Assembly (NCBI GenBank): GCA_965646165.1 | Contig: CBFFYP010000071.1 | Coordinates: 1-24,514, forward strand | DNA: 24,514 nucleotides | Direction: 5' to 3' | Source: MGBC114844 sp910585855 | GTDB lineage: Bacteria; Bacillota; Clostridia; Lachnospirales; Lachnospiraceae | The notes under the pieces: model-generated | Databases searched by the model: none | Seen by the model: only the letters and a program-made list of their open reading frames with translations | What the model was told of the DNA's origin: nothing | In this document: positions 14,717 through 22,596 of the stretch, piece after piece | Numbering within the stretch: the stretch's first letter is position 1 | Layout: every line of letters begins with the position of its first letter | Translations under genes and position numbers: made by a program

Positions 14717-16762
14717 CTATCCTAATATTTGATATTTATCCGCAAAATCTTCTTCTGAGAATACATAACTCTTCCAATCTTTTTGTGGTGTATAAGTTTT
14801 TGAAATACCATCATCCCGATAAAGAGTATATTCTGCACGTTCTTCTGCAAATCCAATCCATTCATACCGGGATTCATCCAAATCGGCTGTTGTATTTACC
14901 ATATCATCCAATATCGCCAAAGGCAGCATATGATTTTTCTTTATAAAGAATACTACTTCATTTAAAGCAATTTCAATATAATGATCTCCTTTTTCCCACA
15001 CTTCAAATTGTTTTTCTTCCGGTGATTTCATTCTTACCATCAGCATTTCCTCCGGAAGATAAATATATCTTCCATATGCATTTTGTATATAAACCGGTGC
15101 AATCATAATGCTTTCTCCTACCATAAGCTGATCTTCCACTCTTTTTGCAGAAGTATCTTCTGGATAGTCAAATGCCAGCGGACGAAAATACATCTCATCT
15201 TCAAGTGCTGCTTTCATAAATTCACTATACAAATAAGGAATCAAAGCATAACGAATCCGAATAATATTTCTAAAATCTTTCGTATCCCCAAATTGATACA
15301 CTTCCTGTTTTCTTGTTCCGGCTGCAGAATGATTCCGCATCAATGGAGTAAAAATACCAAATTCCAGCCAGCGCAGCAGCAGATCCTTTGTTGTATCCCC
15401 TCCAAATCCTCCAATATCCGATCCGGTATATAAAATTCCACACATATTTAATGACGGCATCTGCTGAATACTAAGCAGTAACTGCTGCCACCAAGCATGG
15501 TTATCTCCTGTCCAAATTCCTCCATAGCGGTGCATCCCAATATAAGAAGAACGGGAAAATAAAAGGATTCTCTTTTTCGGCTCTATTTTTTCAAATGCCT
15601 CTGCAGCAGCTTTTGTCATATAAAATCCATATAAATTATGTACATCTTTATGACATATTTTAAGTCCATCCATATTGTGATAAAAAGCAGCATAATCAAT
15701 CGAACTGTTAGAAAGACTTCCGACTAAATCTTTTAAATGAAAAAAGGAATGAATATCTAAATTCTCGTCTTTCATTGCAATAATTTCTTCTAACACTTTT
15801 TTCAGATTCTCTTCTGAGTAAAAAATAGCCGGCTCATTCATATCATTCCAAAATCCATCAATTCCCTGTTTAGTCAATAATTCGTACTTTCCTCCAAACC
15901 ATTCCCTTGCTTTTGTATTCAGCATATCCGGGAAATGTACTTTTCCCGGCCATACAGCCGCTGTAAAGTCTTTTCCGTCTTCCTCTTTACAAAAATAATT
16001 ATTTTCTACACCTTCTTCATATACCGAATATCCCTCTTCTATCTTTACTCCGGCATCTATAATCGGAACTAAATGAATATTCTGCTCTTTTAATTCATTT
16101 ACAAACTTCGGAAAGTCAGAGAACTTCTCTTTATCTACTGTAAAATCCTTATAGTGTTCCATATAGTCAATATCCAGATAAACTGCCTCTAAAGGGATTT
16201 TATGATCTTTATAACCAGAAATTACATCTTTTATATCTTTTTGATTCTCATATCCCCATCTGGACTGCTGATAGCCAAATGCCCATTTTGGAGGAATATA
16301 ACTGCGTCCGACTAACTGCCGAAACTGCTTTACAATCCCTTTTAAACTTTCCGCTTCTATTGTATAAATCACACAATCTTTTCCCGCTGTAATCTTTAAT
16401 GTTTCCATGGAAGTTTCCCCCACATCAAAAATTACTTTTCCCGGATCATCTATAAAAATACCAAATGTCCATTTTCCGCTTACTATTAAAAAATTGTGAA
16501 TTCCATATAAAGAGTGTTTTCCTTCTGTATGGATTGGATCGTCTGTTGCATAACTAATATAAGAAAACCCTCGTTTATTGATTCCTCTTACCTGCTCTCC
16601 CAGACCATAAACAATATCTTCCTTTTCCATATTATAAAATAACACAACTTTATCCTCTGTTTTCTCCATCTGCATAACAGATATTTTGGATAAGCTTTCT
16701 GGTATCTTTTGTACTGTCGCTCCAGTTTCAATAGGATTCCCAAATACATATTTTTTAATCAT
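14717..16762 (-). CDS. GH31 alpha-glucosidase
   Basis: A 681-residue cytosolic enzyme that releases glucose from non-reducing ends of alpha-glucosides. An N-terminal beta domain precedes the (beta/alpha)8 barrel. The nucleophile lies in GFWNDMNEPAIF (Asp307), and the acid/base in WTGDNHAWW (Asp420). The sequence YQQSRWGY carries Trp169. From memory, the Blautia obeum enzyme Ro-alpha-G1 has the same residues at the same numbers, and its Trp169 favours alpha-1,6 (isomaltose) substrates, so this protein is probably an orthologue with that preference. The ATG follows GGGAGGGCG. It is transcribed toward lacI, downstream of ecfT but with its own leader. It complements pullulanase and MalQ by finishing short dextrins. 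Confidence 0.95.
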   Translation of the reverse strand: MIKKYVFGNPIETGATVQKIPESLSKISVMQMEKTEDKVVLFYNMEKEDIVYGLGEQVRGINKRGFSYISYATDDPIHTEGKHSLYGIHNFLIVSGKWTFGIFIDDPGKVIFDVGETSMETLKITAGKDCVIYTIEAESLKGIVKQFRQLVGRSYIPPKWAFGYQQSRWGYENQKDIKDVISGYKDHKIPLEAVYLDIDYMEHYKDFTVDKEKFSDFPKFVNELKEQNIHLVPIIDAGVKIEEGYSVYEEGVENNYFCKEEDGKDFTAAVWPGKVHFPDMLNTKAREWFGGKYELLTKQGIDGFWNDMNEPAIFYSEENLKKVLEEIIAMKDENLDIHSFFHLKDLVGSLSNSSIDYAAFYHNMDGLKICHKDVHNLYGFYMTKAAAEAFEKIEPKKRILLFSRSSYIGMHRYGGIWTGDNHAWWQQLLLSIQQMPSLNMCGILYTGSDIGGFGGDTTKDLLLRWLEFGIFTPLMRNHSAAGTRKQEVYQFGDTKDFRNIIRIRYALIPYLYSEFMKAALEDEMYFRPLAFDYPEDTSAKRVEDQLMVGESIMIAPVYIQNAYGRYIYLPEEMLMVRMKSPEEKQFEVWEKGDHYIEIALNEVVFFIKKNHMLPLAILDDMVNTTADLDESRYEWIGFAEERAEYTLYRDDGISKTYTPQKDWKSYVFSEEDFADKYQILG

Positions 16763-16800
16763 TTCTGCGCCCTCCCATTATAGATTTTTTACTTTTCACA

Positions 16801-16829
16801 ATTATAACTTGCCGAACCAAAAAATTCTA
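16801..16829 (-). promoter_or_regulatory. Possible promoter of the alpha-glucosidase gene
   Basis: A perfect TATAAT on the minus strand (16806-16801) lies 39 bp before the ATG. The best -35 at 17 bp is TAGAAT (16829-16824), which is weak. No LacI-type palindrome with the O1/O2 pattern was found here. Confidence 0.4.
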
Positions 16830-16904
16830 GCATAATCTTTTTTAAAAATAGTACAATTTTATCCTTTTTTTATAATTCTATTTATTCTGTTAAAATATAA
16901 AAAT

Positions 16905-17669
16905 CTATAAGATTCGAAACAGTACAGAGCCCAGCACTGCCACCAGCATAACAATACAAATGATGCGTTCCTGTATCTTCATTTTATTTTCTTTAAGATA
17001 AGTTTTTTTGCATTTTCCTCCAAATCCCCGAACTTCCAATGCAATCGCCCGCTCCCTTGTATTAATTAAAGAACTCATAACAACAGGAGAGATCAGCGGA
17101 AGAAACGACTTTGCCCTTGTTTTTAAATTTCCCTCTGTTTCCATTCCTCTGCTTCGCTGTGCATCCAAAATAGTATTCATTGTTCCGCTCATCTGAGGGA
17201 CAATCTGAAATACCGAGCTGATTACATAACCAAATTTCGGTGAAAATCCAATACGTTCCAAATTTTCTACTAAGTCAGTTGGCTTTGTAGTAAGAACCAA
17301 TACAGCAAAAGCAAGCAGTATATTTAAAATATTACATCCTATCCTTACTGCATACCAAACACCTTCCCGATAAAAACAAAGCGATCCGATTCGGAATAAA
17401 ATGGTTTCATTTCCCTGATGAAACAATCCATGGATAAGAAATATTGTAATTAAAATTGTAAAAGAAAATGCTAAAAGCGGAAGTGCTTTTTTTATAATTT
17501 TCCCGCTCAACAACATAAAAAAACTAATTCCAATAAACAATCCAAACATCCAGAGTCTTCCTATTATCAATGAAATACTCACGGCTGTAAAAATATAACA
17601 CAGTTTTGTAAATGGATGTGTCCTTGTCAGCCAAGTATCCTTTTCCACATAAAGACTAATACTTTTCAT
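16905..17669 (-). CDS. ecfT: Energy-coupling factor transporter transmembrane protein EcfT
   Basis: Scaffold membrane subunit of group II ECF vitamin/metal importers, linking the EcfA ATPases to interchangeable S components. 254 residues with about five hydrophobic segments. Both coupling-helix Arg-Gly motifs are present: AQRSRGMETEG near 170-180 and ALEVRGFGG near 207-215. The N-terminus (TWLTRTHPFTKL) has the typical HP.tKl motif. The ATG at 17669 is preceded by GAGGTGG; a GTG three codons earlier would place the ribosome site too close. Unlike the usual ecfA1-ecfA2-ecfT operon, no ATPase or S component lies nearby, so it must borrow partners encoded elsewhere or serve a special transporter. 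Confidence 0.9.
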   Translation of the reverse strand: MKSISLYVEKDTWLTRTHPFTKLCYIFTAVSISLIIGRLWMFGLFIGISFFMLLSGKIIKKALPLLAFSFTILITIFLIHGLFHQGNETILFRIGSLCFYREGVWYAVRIGCNILNILLAFAVLVLTTKPTDLVENLERIGFSPKFGYVISSVFQIVPQMSGTMNTILDAQRSRGMETEGNLKTRAKSFLPLISPVVMSSLINTRERAIALEVRGFGGKCKKTYLKENKMKIQERIICIVMLVAVLGSVLFRIL

Positions 17670-17704
17670 TTTAACCACCTCATTATTTTTTTATTTTTTC
17701 TATA

Positions 17705-17733
17705 AAAGTATCATGTCCTTACTGTCTTGTCAA
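17705..17733 (-). promoter_or_regulatory. ecfT promoter
   Basis: On the minus strand a perfect TTGACA (17733-17728), a 17-bp spacer and TACTTT (17710-17705) with an upstream TG in the extended -10 position. A perfect palindrome-like GTCAGAGTTCTGAC (17741-17754, six-base arms) lies just upstream and could bind a regulator or be the end of the preceding transcript; no T-run follows it. Confidence 0.5.
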
Positions 17734-17776
17734 TGGTATTGTCAGAGTTCTGACTTTCTTTAACCTGTCATTTTTT

Positions 17777-19021
17777 CTATGGAATTTCTGGTATCTGCAG
17801 TTCTCCTGCTTCAATCGAATTAGACAGATACCGAAATCTTCCGTCTTCCAAAGGCTGTATCACAATCTGATTGCGAAATGCACAATCTGAATTATAATCA
17901 ATCCAAACTCCATCTACTATTAAAGTAATTGTTCCATCTATATTCTTTTTATAATCTACAACTTCTGCAAACGGTGGAAATTGTTTAGAAAGAATAATTT
18001 CATACTCATAACTATCTGTATCTGCATTATAATGATATATCTTCCTTAACTGTTCTACAGAGATAGGAAAACAAGTTGTCATAACCTGTTCGCAAATTTC
18101 TGCAGGAATATTTCCCTGTTCCGCTCGAAAATTTTTTCCTGTATAAATACGATAGATGTCCTGAAACATACAAGGCATTAAAATATCTTCTACATTTTGA
18201 CTATCCCAATTTATAGTAAGCATATTGTAATTAACATAGCTTAAACCATACAGATACTTTTTTGTAAACTCTCTGCATTGATCGGACAATGGAGAAACTC
18301 GATAACTTTCTCTTAGATTACTATGTGAACCTGTAACCATATTCGTATAAATCAAATATCCCTTTTCTGTTAGTTTCAATTCTGCTAAATCATTTACTAC
18401 AATCGTTCTTATCTTAGGAATACCACCCTGCTGCCAGCCAATTCTTATATGATAAGTCTGGATCTGTCCTTCCCGATGCAAAAATGTCATTGCTGATAAT
18501 TCCCCATCTCGATCTACCTCAACTATTGTAACCATTCCATTCTTTTTGTCACAATAATCCTGATAAAATTGATACACACCTTGATTATTCTGCATATTAA
18601 TTCCATCCGAAATACAAATCACACCCTGCTTTGCCAACTGCTCTAAAACAGCCGTTCTTTGCTCGTCCGTAAATATCTTTATATAAGAATACTCACTATT
18701 TGGAGTAATGATTTCCACATCTTTATAAAAATCCATACATTGTTCTGCAATATAAACGGCTTCCTTTTGCAGTTGTATTTTCTCTTCTTCTGTAAAAATA
18801 CAGCCCTCCCCGAAAACTATCTCTGTTTTATTTCCATCATCATCTGTCGAAAATTCAATTTTTTCTAGATCCAGAGTTTCTTCTTGTTTTATTTTCGTTT
18901 CTTTCTTTGTTTCTATCTCTGCTTCTTCTAGAATAGCGCTCTTGTATATTCCTGCAGCCAATATTATTAAACTTATCAATAAAATTAATACTATCCGCTG
19001 GTTTTGTTTTTTTCGTTTCAT
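17777..19021 (-). CDS. Membrane-anchored extracellular protein of unknown function
   Basis: 414 residues. After MKRKKQNQR a single hydrophobic segment (about 10-26) is followed by a charged Glu/Lys-rich linker to about 55, so the protein is probably an N-terminally anchored, outside-facing protein rather than a lipoprotein (no lipobox Cys). The remainder is a mixed alpha/beta domain rich in aromatic residues, with only a few Cys. I do not recognise catalytic motifs. It resembles, from memory, uncharacterised Lachnospiraceae proteins of about 400 residues (possibly the DUF6070 group), which I could not check. The ATG at 19021 follows GGAAG. It is co-directional with ecfT but ecfT appears to have its own promoter. 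Confidence 0.75.
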   Translation of the reverse strand: MKRKKQNQRIVLILLISLIILAAGIYKSAILEEAEIETKKETKIKQEETLDLEKIEFSTDDDGNKTEIVFGEGCIFTEEEKIQLQKEAVYIAEQCMDFYKDVEIITPNSEYSYIKIFTDEQRTAVLEQLAKQGVICISDGINMQNNQGVYQFYQDYCDKKNGMVTIVEVDRDGELSAMTFLHREGQIQTYHIRIGWQQGGIPKIRTIVVNDLAELKLTEKGYLIYTNMVTGSHSNLRESYRVSPLSDQCREFTKKYLYGLSYVNYNMLTINWDSQNVEDILMPCMFQDIYRIYTGKNFRAEQGNIPAEICEQVMTTCFPISVEQLRKIYHYNADTDSYEYEIILSKQFPPFAEVVDYKKNIDGTITLIVDGVWIDYNSDCAFRNQIVIQPLEDGRFRYLSNSIEAGELQIPEIP

Positions 19022-19059
19022 CAATTTTCTTCCACTCTTAATTAATTCCTAAATTCCTT

Positions 19060-19302
19060 TTATCCTTCCAAATAATTTACTTCCACCTCAATATCCCATA
19101 AATCTATCTTCCCAATCTTATTATTTATAAATTTTGCCTGAAACTTACAATCTCCTCCATTTATATCCTTAAAATGATAAGAACATACTTCTGTTCCACA
19201 AAATTCGATAGAATTAATCTCATAATTTTCAAATATACTATTCTGAATATCTATATCAGCAAAAATCTCTATTTCTTCCATTTCTGTACAAATAAAATTC
19301 AT
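19060..19302 (-). CDS. Small hypothetical protein (80 aa)
   Basis: An 80-residue acidic protein, predicted mostly beta strand, with no signal peptide or membrane segment. It lies 38 bp after the stop of the 319-residue gene on the same strand, and may be co-transcribed with it. The ribosome site is poor (no clear GGAGG before the ATG). The alternating pattern of hydrophobic and acidic residues (EEIEIFADIDIQNSIF, IDLWDIEVEVNYL) looks like a genuine protein and is in keeping with small immunity-type proteins, but I recognise no family. Confidence 0.55.
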   Translation of the reverse strand: MNFICTEMEEIEIFADIDIQNSIFENYEINSIEFCGTEVCSYHFKDINGGDCKFQAKFINNKIGKIDLWDIEVEVNYLEG

Positions 19303-19340
19303 TTCATCTACATTTCTTTCATCTTTATACCTTTTTCTAT

Positions 19341-20300
19341 TCAGCTATGATCCGGTAAATGAAATGCTGCTTCAAATAAAGATTTTCCATAAAAAAATTT
19401 TTTTAATAAATCTTGTACGTCTTTCGCTTTTATTCGAATAGCAAATCGGGCAGATACTACTTCTATTTTTTCAAACAATTCTTCTAAATCCTTATCTATA
19501 TCCTTTTCTTCTAATTCTTCAGAACCAGAAATTTTTTTCTCATCCATACAATCATAATACAAATCTCCAATCTCTACGAATATATTATTTTCTTCTTTGG
19601 AAATAATGCCGTCTTTTACATAATCCTCGTATCTTCGCTCACTAGAAAATCCCCAGTCTGCACAAGCCATCATATGGCTATGATAAAGTTTAAAATACTC
19701 TCCTGCTATCTTTATATTTTCAATATAATCTTTCTCTGTCATCAAATAAAAATGAAAAATCAAGCCAAATCGATTCGATAATTTTTGATCCCTTTCCATC
19801 AGCAATAACAGTTTTTTATTTATTTGAAAATTCAACCCTTCTAAATCAAACCCTAACTTTGAAAATATTTCCACACATCTCTTTTCACTATAACATTTTA
19901 TCACTTTATAAATAAGACAGCTTTTTTCTATTCCTAATACTGAAAATAAATATAAAGTATCTTTAATATTATTAATCACATAATAACCTCTATCCATTAA
20001 TTCAAAATATTTTTTTAAAAGAATTATAATATAATTTCTATTATGAATAAAATCATATTCGATATCACACATTATATTAAGGATACTATTTATCATTTTT
20101 GCTATTTCTGGATCACTTTCTATACAATCTAATACACGAATTGATTGTTCTAAAATATCCGCATCTAACAATAAATTTAAAGAATATTCGTCTTTTAATC
20201 CCTCCAAAAGAAGTATAAATAAATTTTTAGGGCTACAATGATTGAAAAATTTCTGAATAATACTCTTATTAATTTCTATTAACTGCTGCATAGAATCCAT
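19341..20300 (-). CDS. Helical protein of unknown family, paralogue 1
   Basis: 319 residues, soluble, strongly alpha-helical, with helix pairs reminiscent of a solenoid over the first 200 residues. It is a tandem paralogue of the next gene: matching blocks include DADILEQSIRVLDCIES versus NADILEKSILVLDYIEN, INSILNIMCDIEYD versus INTILHIMCDIKYD, DGIISKEENNIFVEIGD versus DGIISKEEEAIFIEIGD, and the C-terminal VQDLLKKFFYGKSLFE versus VQDLVKRFFHGKTVFE. The ATG follows GAGGAG at 7 nt. I do not recognise the family. Location in a cluster with a SUKH protein and small acidic proteins suggests an immunity or toxin-related role, which is inference only. Confidence 0.75.
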   Translation of the reverse strand: MDSMQQLIEINKSIIQKFFNHCSPKNLFILLLEGLKDEYSLNLLLDADILEQSIRVLDCIESDPEIAKMINSILNIMCDIEYDFIHNRNYIIILLKKYFELMDRGYYVINNIKDTLYLFSVLGIEKSCLIYKVIKCYSEKRCVEIFSKLGFDLEGLNFQINKKLLLLMERDQKLSNRFGLIFHFYLMTEKDYIENIKIAGEYFKLYHSHMMACADWGFSSERRYEDYVKDGIISKEENNIFVEIGDLYYDCMDEKKISGSEELEEKDIDKDLEELFEKIEVVSARFAIRIKAKDVQDLLKKFFYGKSLFEAAFHLPDHS

Positions 20301-20385
20301 TCTTTTTCTCCTCTATCCTTCTTTTTTCATTCTCTCTTTCACAGAATTGCTGCTTCCTCCCATTATAGAAATGATCATTCTAATT

Positions 20386-21342
20386 TTATATGTTATCTGT
20401 TTCAGAGATAGGTAAAGAAAAAGCTATCTCAAATACCGTTTTTCCATGAAAGAATCGTTTCACTAAATCTTGTACTTCCTTTTTTCTTAATTGAGAAGTG
20501 AATCTATCCAACATTACTTTTAAATTATCGACCCTCTCTCCCTGATTTACTTCTAAATCAAAAGATTCGAAATGATCCACACATCTATTATAAATATCCC
20601 CAATTTCAATAAATATCGCTTCTTCTTCCTTTGATATAATACCATCTATCACATATTTATTGTTCCATCCTTGACTAGAAAATTCCCAATTTGCAAAGAT
20701 TTCTTTCTCATTACCATAAAATTTCAAATACCCTCCAGCTATATCTATATTTTCAATATAATCTAGATCAGTCAATAAATAAAAATGAAAAACGAAATCA
20801 AATCGAATTGTTAATTTTCGATTCTTTTCTAACAAAGCCTGAATATTAGGATATTTTTTTGCTTCTTTTTTACTTAAGTTTATTCCTGTTTTTAAAAGCA
20901 ACTCTACACATTCTTTTTCATCATAGCGAATTAGTATTTCATGAACAAGATGACCCTTCTTTACTCCTAACATAGAAAATAATTGTAATGTATCTTGTAT
21001 GTCTTTAAATATACAATATCCTCCATCAATAATATTAAAATAAGACTTCAAAAGAGTCATAATATAATTTTTCTTATTACTATAATCATATTTTATGTCA
21101 CACATAATATGAAGAATCGTATTGATTATATCTGCCTTCACATCTTCGTTTTCTATATAATCTAACACAAGAATCGATTTTTCTAAGATATCTGCGTTCC
21201 ATAATAACCTTAACTCACTTTTCTCTTTTCCCTCAAATAAAAGAACTAAAAACAAGTTTATATGATTGTCTAAATTAGTATGATTCAACAGTTTGTAAAT
21301 TATAGTTTTATTAATTTTATTTAATTGATTAGTAAAATCCAC
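20386..21342 (-). CDS. Helical protein of unknown family, paralogue 2
   Basis: 318 residues, start GTG preceded by AGGAGAA at about 8 nt. It shares length, order of blocks and the conserved C-terminus (VQDLVKRFFHGKTVFE) with the downstream paralogue, 85 bp away. Differences are concentrated in the middle (around 150-175) and in the linker near 245-275, as expected if binding specificity has diverged after duplication. No membrane segment, signal or catalytic motif is visible. Function unknown; immunity-like by context. Confidence 0.75.
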   Translation of the reverse strand: MDFTNQLNKINKTIIYKLLNHTNLDNHINLFLVLLFEGKEKSELRLLWNADILEKSILVLDYIENEDVKADIINTILHIMCDIKYDYSNKKNYIMTLLKSYFNIIDGGYCIFKDIQDTLQLFSMLGVKKGHLVHEILIRYDEKECVELLLKTGINLSKKEAKKYPNIQALLEKNRKLTIRFDFVFHFYLLTDLDYIENIDIAGGYLKFYGNEKEIFANWEFSSQGWNNKYVIDGIISKEEEAIFIEIGDIYNRCVDHFESFDLEVNQGERVDNLKVMLDRFTSQLRKKEVQDLVKRFFHGKTVFEIAFSLPISETDNI

Positions 21343-21422
21343 TCTTTTAATTCTCCTATCATAATTAAACTATTAAACATTACAACACAAATAAAAATAC
21401 CAGTCAATCTGATCAACAAATA

Positions 21423-21503
21423 TCAACGCCTTGCATCTGCTATATCTTGTGCCATCTCATAATCATTTACAAACTTTTTCAATGATAATCCTTTTATATT
21501 CAT
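21423..21503 (-). pseudogene. 26-codon internal-deletion remnant of the 147-aa gene
   Basis: ATG at 21503 after AGGAGG, stop TGA at 21423-21425. The product begins MNIKGLSLKKF and ends VNDYEMAQDIADARR. The first part matches residues 1-11 (MDIKKLSLKKF) and the rest residues 131-145 of the 147-residue protein at 23850-24293. An in-frame deletion of about 119 residues therefore joined the two ends of a second copy of that gene. The intact ribosome site means it could still be translated as a peptide, but a remnant is the simplest reading. Confidence 0.75.
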
Positions 21504-21594
21504 AATGCAACCTCCTATAATTTCAGTTCCTTTTTTAGATTATTGATAAATGGATTTTGATTTTCAGAGTACTATCTAACACACTGTACTTTAT

Positions 21595-21798
21595 TTACTC
21601 ACTAAGGTTTTCATCCCCCCATTGTTTCATATGTTCAAATACGGGAATAAAGCTATAGATAATTTCAATTTTCCATTTACCACCTAAAATCTTTTGTATA
21701 GTAGAAACTGTTTTGCAGCGTTCAACAGCCAATGTACTTTTTTTTATTTCTGCCACTCCTTTTTGAAATAATATAACACGCCCTTTCTTAAAAATCAA
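21595..21798 (-). pseudogene. HxlR-family regulator remnant with internal deletion
   Basis: 67 codons. RCKTVSTIQKILGGKWKIEI resembles the start of the HxlR winged helix (Cys, then GGKWK), and IPVFEHMKQWGDENL resembles the end of that domain. In full proteins of about 110 residues these are some 50 residues apart, so the recognition helix and wing are missing here. The N-terminal 25 residues are not typical and no good ribosome site precedes the first ATG. Probably non-functional. Confidence 0.6.
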
Positions 21799-22142
21799 TG
21801 TACCGTTTTAATATAGATACTACAAAAAAGTACAGTACTTGTAAAATCATTGTATAAAAGTATAATTAGTATAAACTATAGAAAAAGAGATATACTTATA
21901 CACTATACAGGAACAATTTGGCGACCGCCCAAACTGCGGGCATTGATAGTAAAAGATTATCTGATTAATCTTCCATCTTTCTTCTGTAAGATATACAAGT
22001 TCTCCTAATCCACTAAACTTATATTCACATTTTTTATATTTTCATCTTTACATATCTAATAAACTATCGTATATTAAATATAGAAGTAAAAATAATGCTA
22101 ACCAAAAAACCTCATGAAATCCTCCATAGGAGGAATTAATTT
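21799..22142. other. AT-rich spacer between two gene remnants
   Basis: No gene. It contains a perfect 13-bp palindrome AAGTACAGTACTT (21828-21840), three GTATAA repeats (about 21853-21880), a small hairpin GCCC-AAACTGC-GGGC (about 21928-21942) and AAGATTA/TAATCTT (about 21953-21971). The palindrome resembles the paired AGTAC-type half-sites of HxlR/DUF24 regulators and may be the former operator of the decayed gene next to it. The rest shows nothing. Confidence 0.4.
22121..22133 (+). promoter_or_regulatory. Ribosome site inside a perfect small palindrome
   Basis: CCTCCATAGGAGG pairs the AGGAGG of the nuclease fragment with an anti-SD sequence across a 3-nt loop. In RNA this would tend to hide the ribosome site and lower translation of the fragment. 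Confidence 0.5.
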
Positions 22143-22421
22143 ATGATAGAATTTATAACAGAATTTCTAATGAAACCCAAAATCGATTTTGCTTTCAAGG
22201 AAATTATGACAGATGAAATGACTCGCATTGGTTTCTTATCTGCCATCCTAAAATTAGATCCAAACAATATCAAAGAAACCCATCTGTTAAATACCAATCT
22301 CCGCAAAGCACATGACGAAGAAAAACAGGGAATTCTAGATGTTCGCATTTCCATGAACGACAACACCGAAATTGATATTGAAATCCAACTGACCGAATTA
22401 AAACTTTCCTTTTTTCAGTAA
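22143..22421 (+). pseudogene. Rpn/PD-(D/E)XK transposase-like nuclease, N-terminal fragment
   Basis: 92 codons. MKPKIDFAFKEIM, FLSAILKLDPNNIKETHLLN and KQGILDVRISMNDNTEIDIE are the standard start of Rpn-family (PDDEXK_2) proteins, which are usually about 250-320 residues. The catalytic Asp (in GILDVR) and the Glu-x-Gln (IEIQ) are still present, but the frame ends at LTELKLSFFQ, where full proteins continue with LxYWSxMY-type motifs. The remainder is absent from the following 170 bp. The gene is therefore 3'-truncated. The start is ATG with AGGAGG at 9 nt. Confidence 0.75.
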
Positions 22422-22423
22422 CT

Positions 22424-22450
22424 AATCCATCTTTTGTACGATGGATTTTT
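22424..22450 (+). terminator. Probable Rho-independent terminator
   Basis: AATCCATC (22424-22431) pairs with GATGGATT (22440-22447) across an 8-nt loop, followed by a short T run. It lies 3 bp after the truncated nuclease frame. The T tract is short, so strength is uncertain. Confidence 0.55.
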
Positions 22451-22596
22451 GATCCAGTGATTTCATTTTGTACTTTTCCTTCCCTAATAAATTTTATCTT
22501 TTTATCTGTCTACTTTATCCACGACCTCTTGCTTGACACAAACTACCACTAATTCTCCACCAACTACATCTAAGCTATACTTTGTATTAACATCTT

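Noticed and set aside
21928..21942. GCCC/GGGC hairpin as terminator
   Set aside because: Only four base pairs and no T tract.
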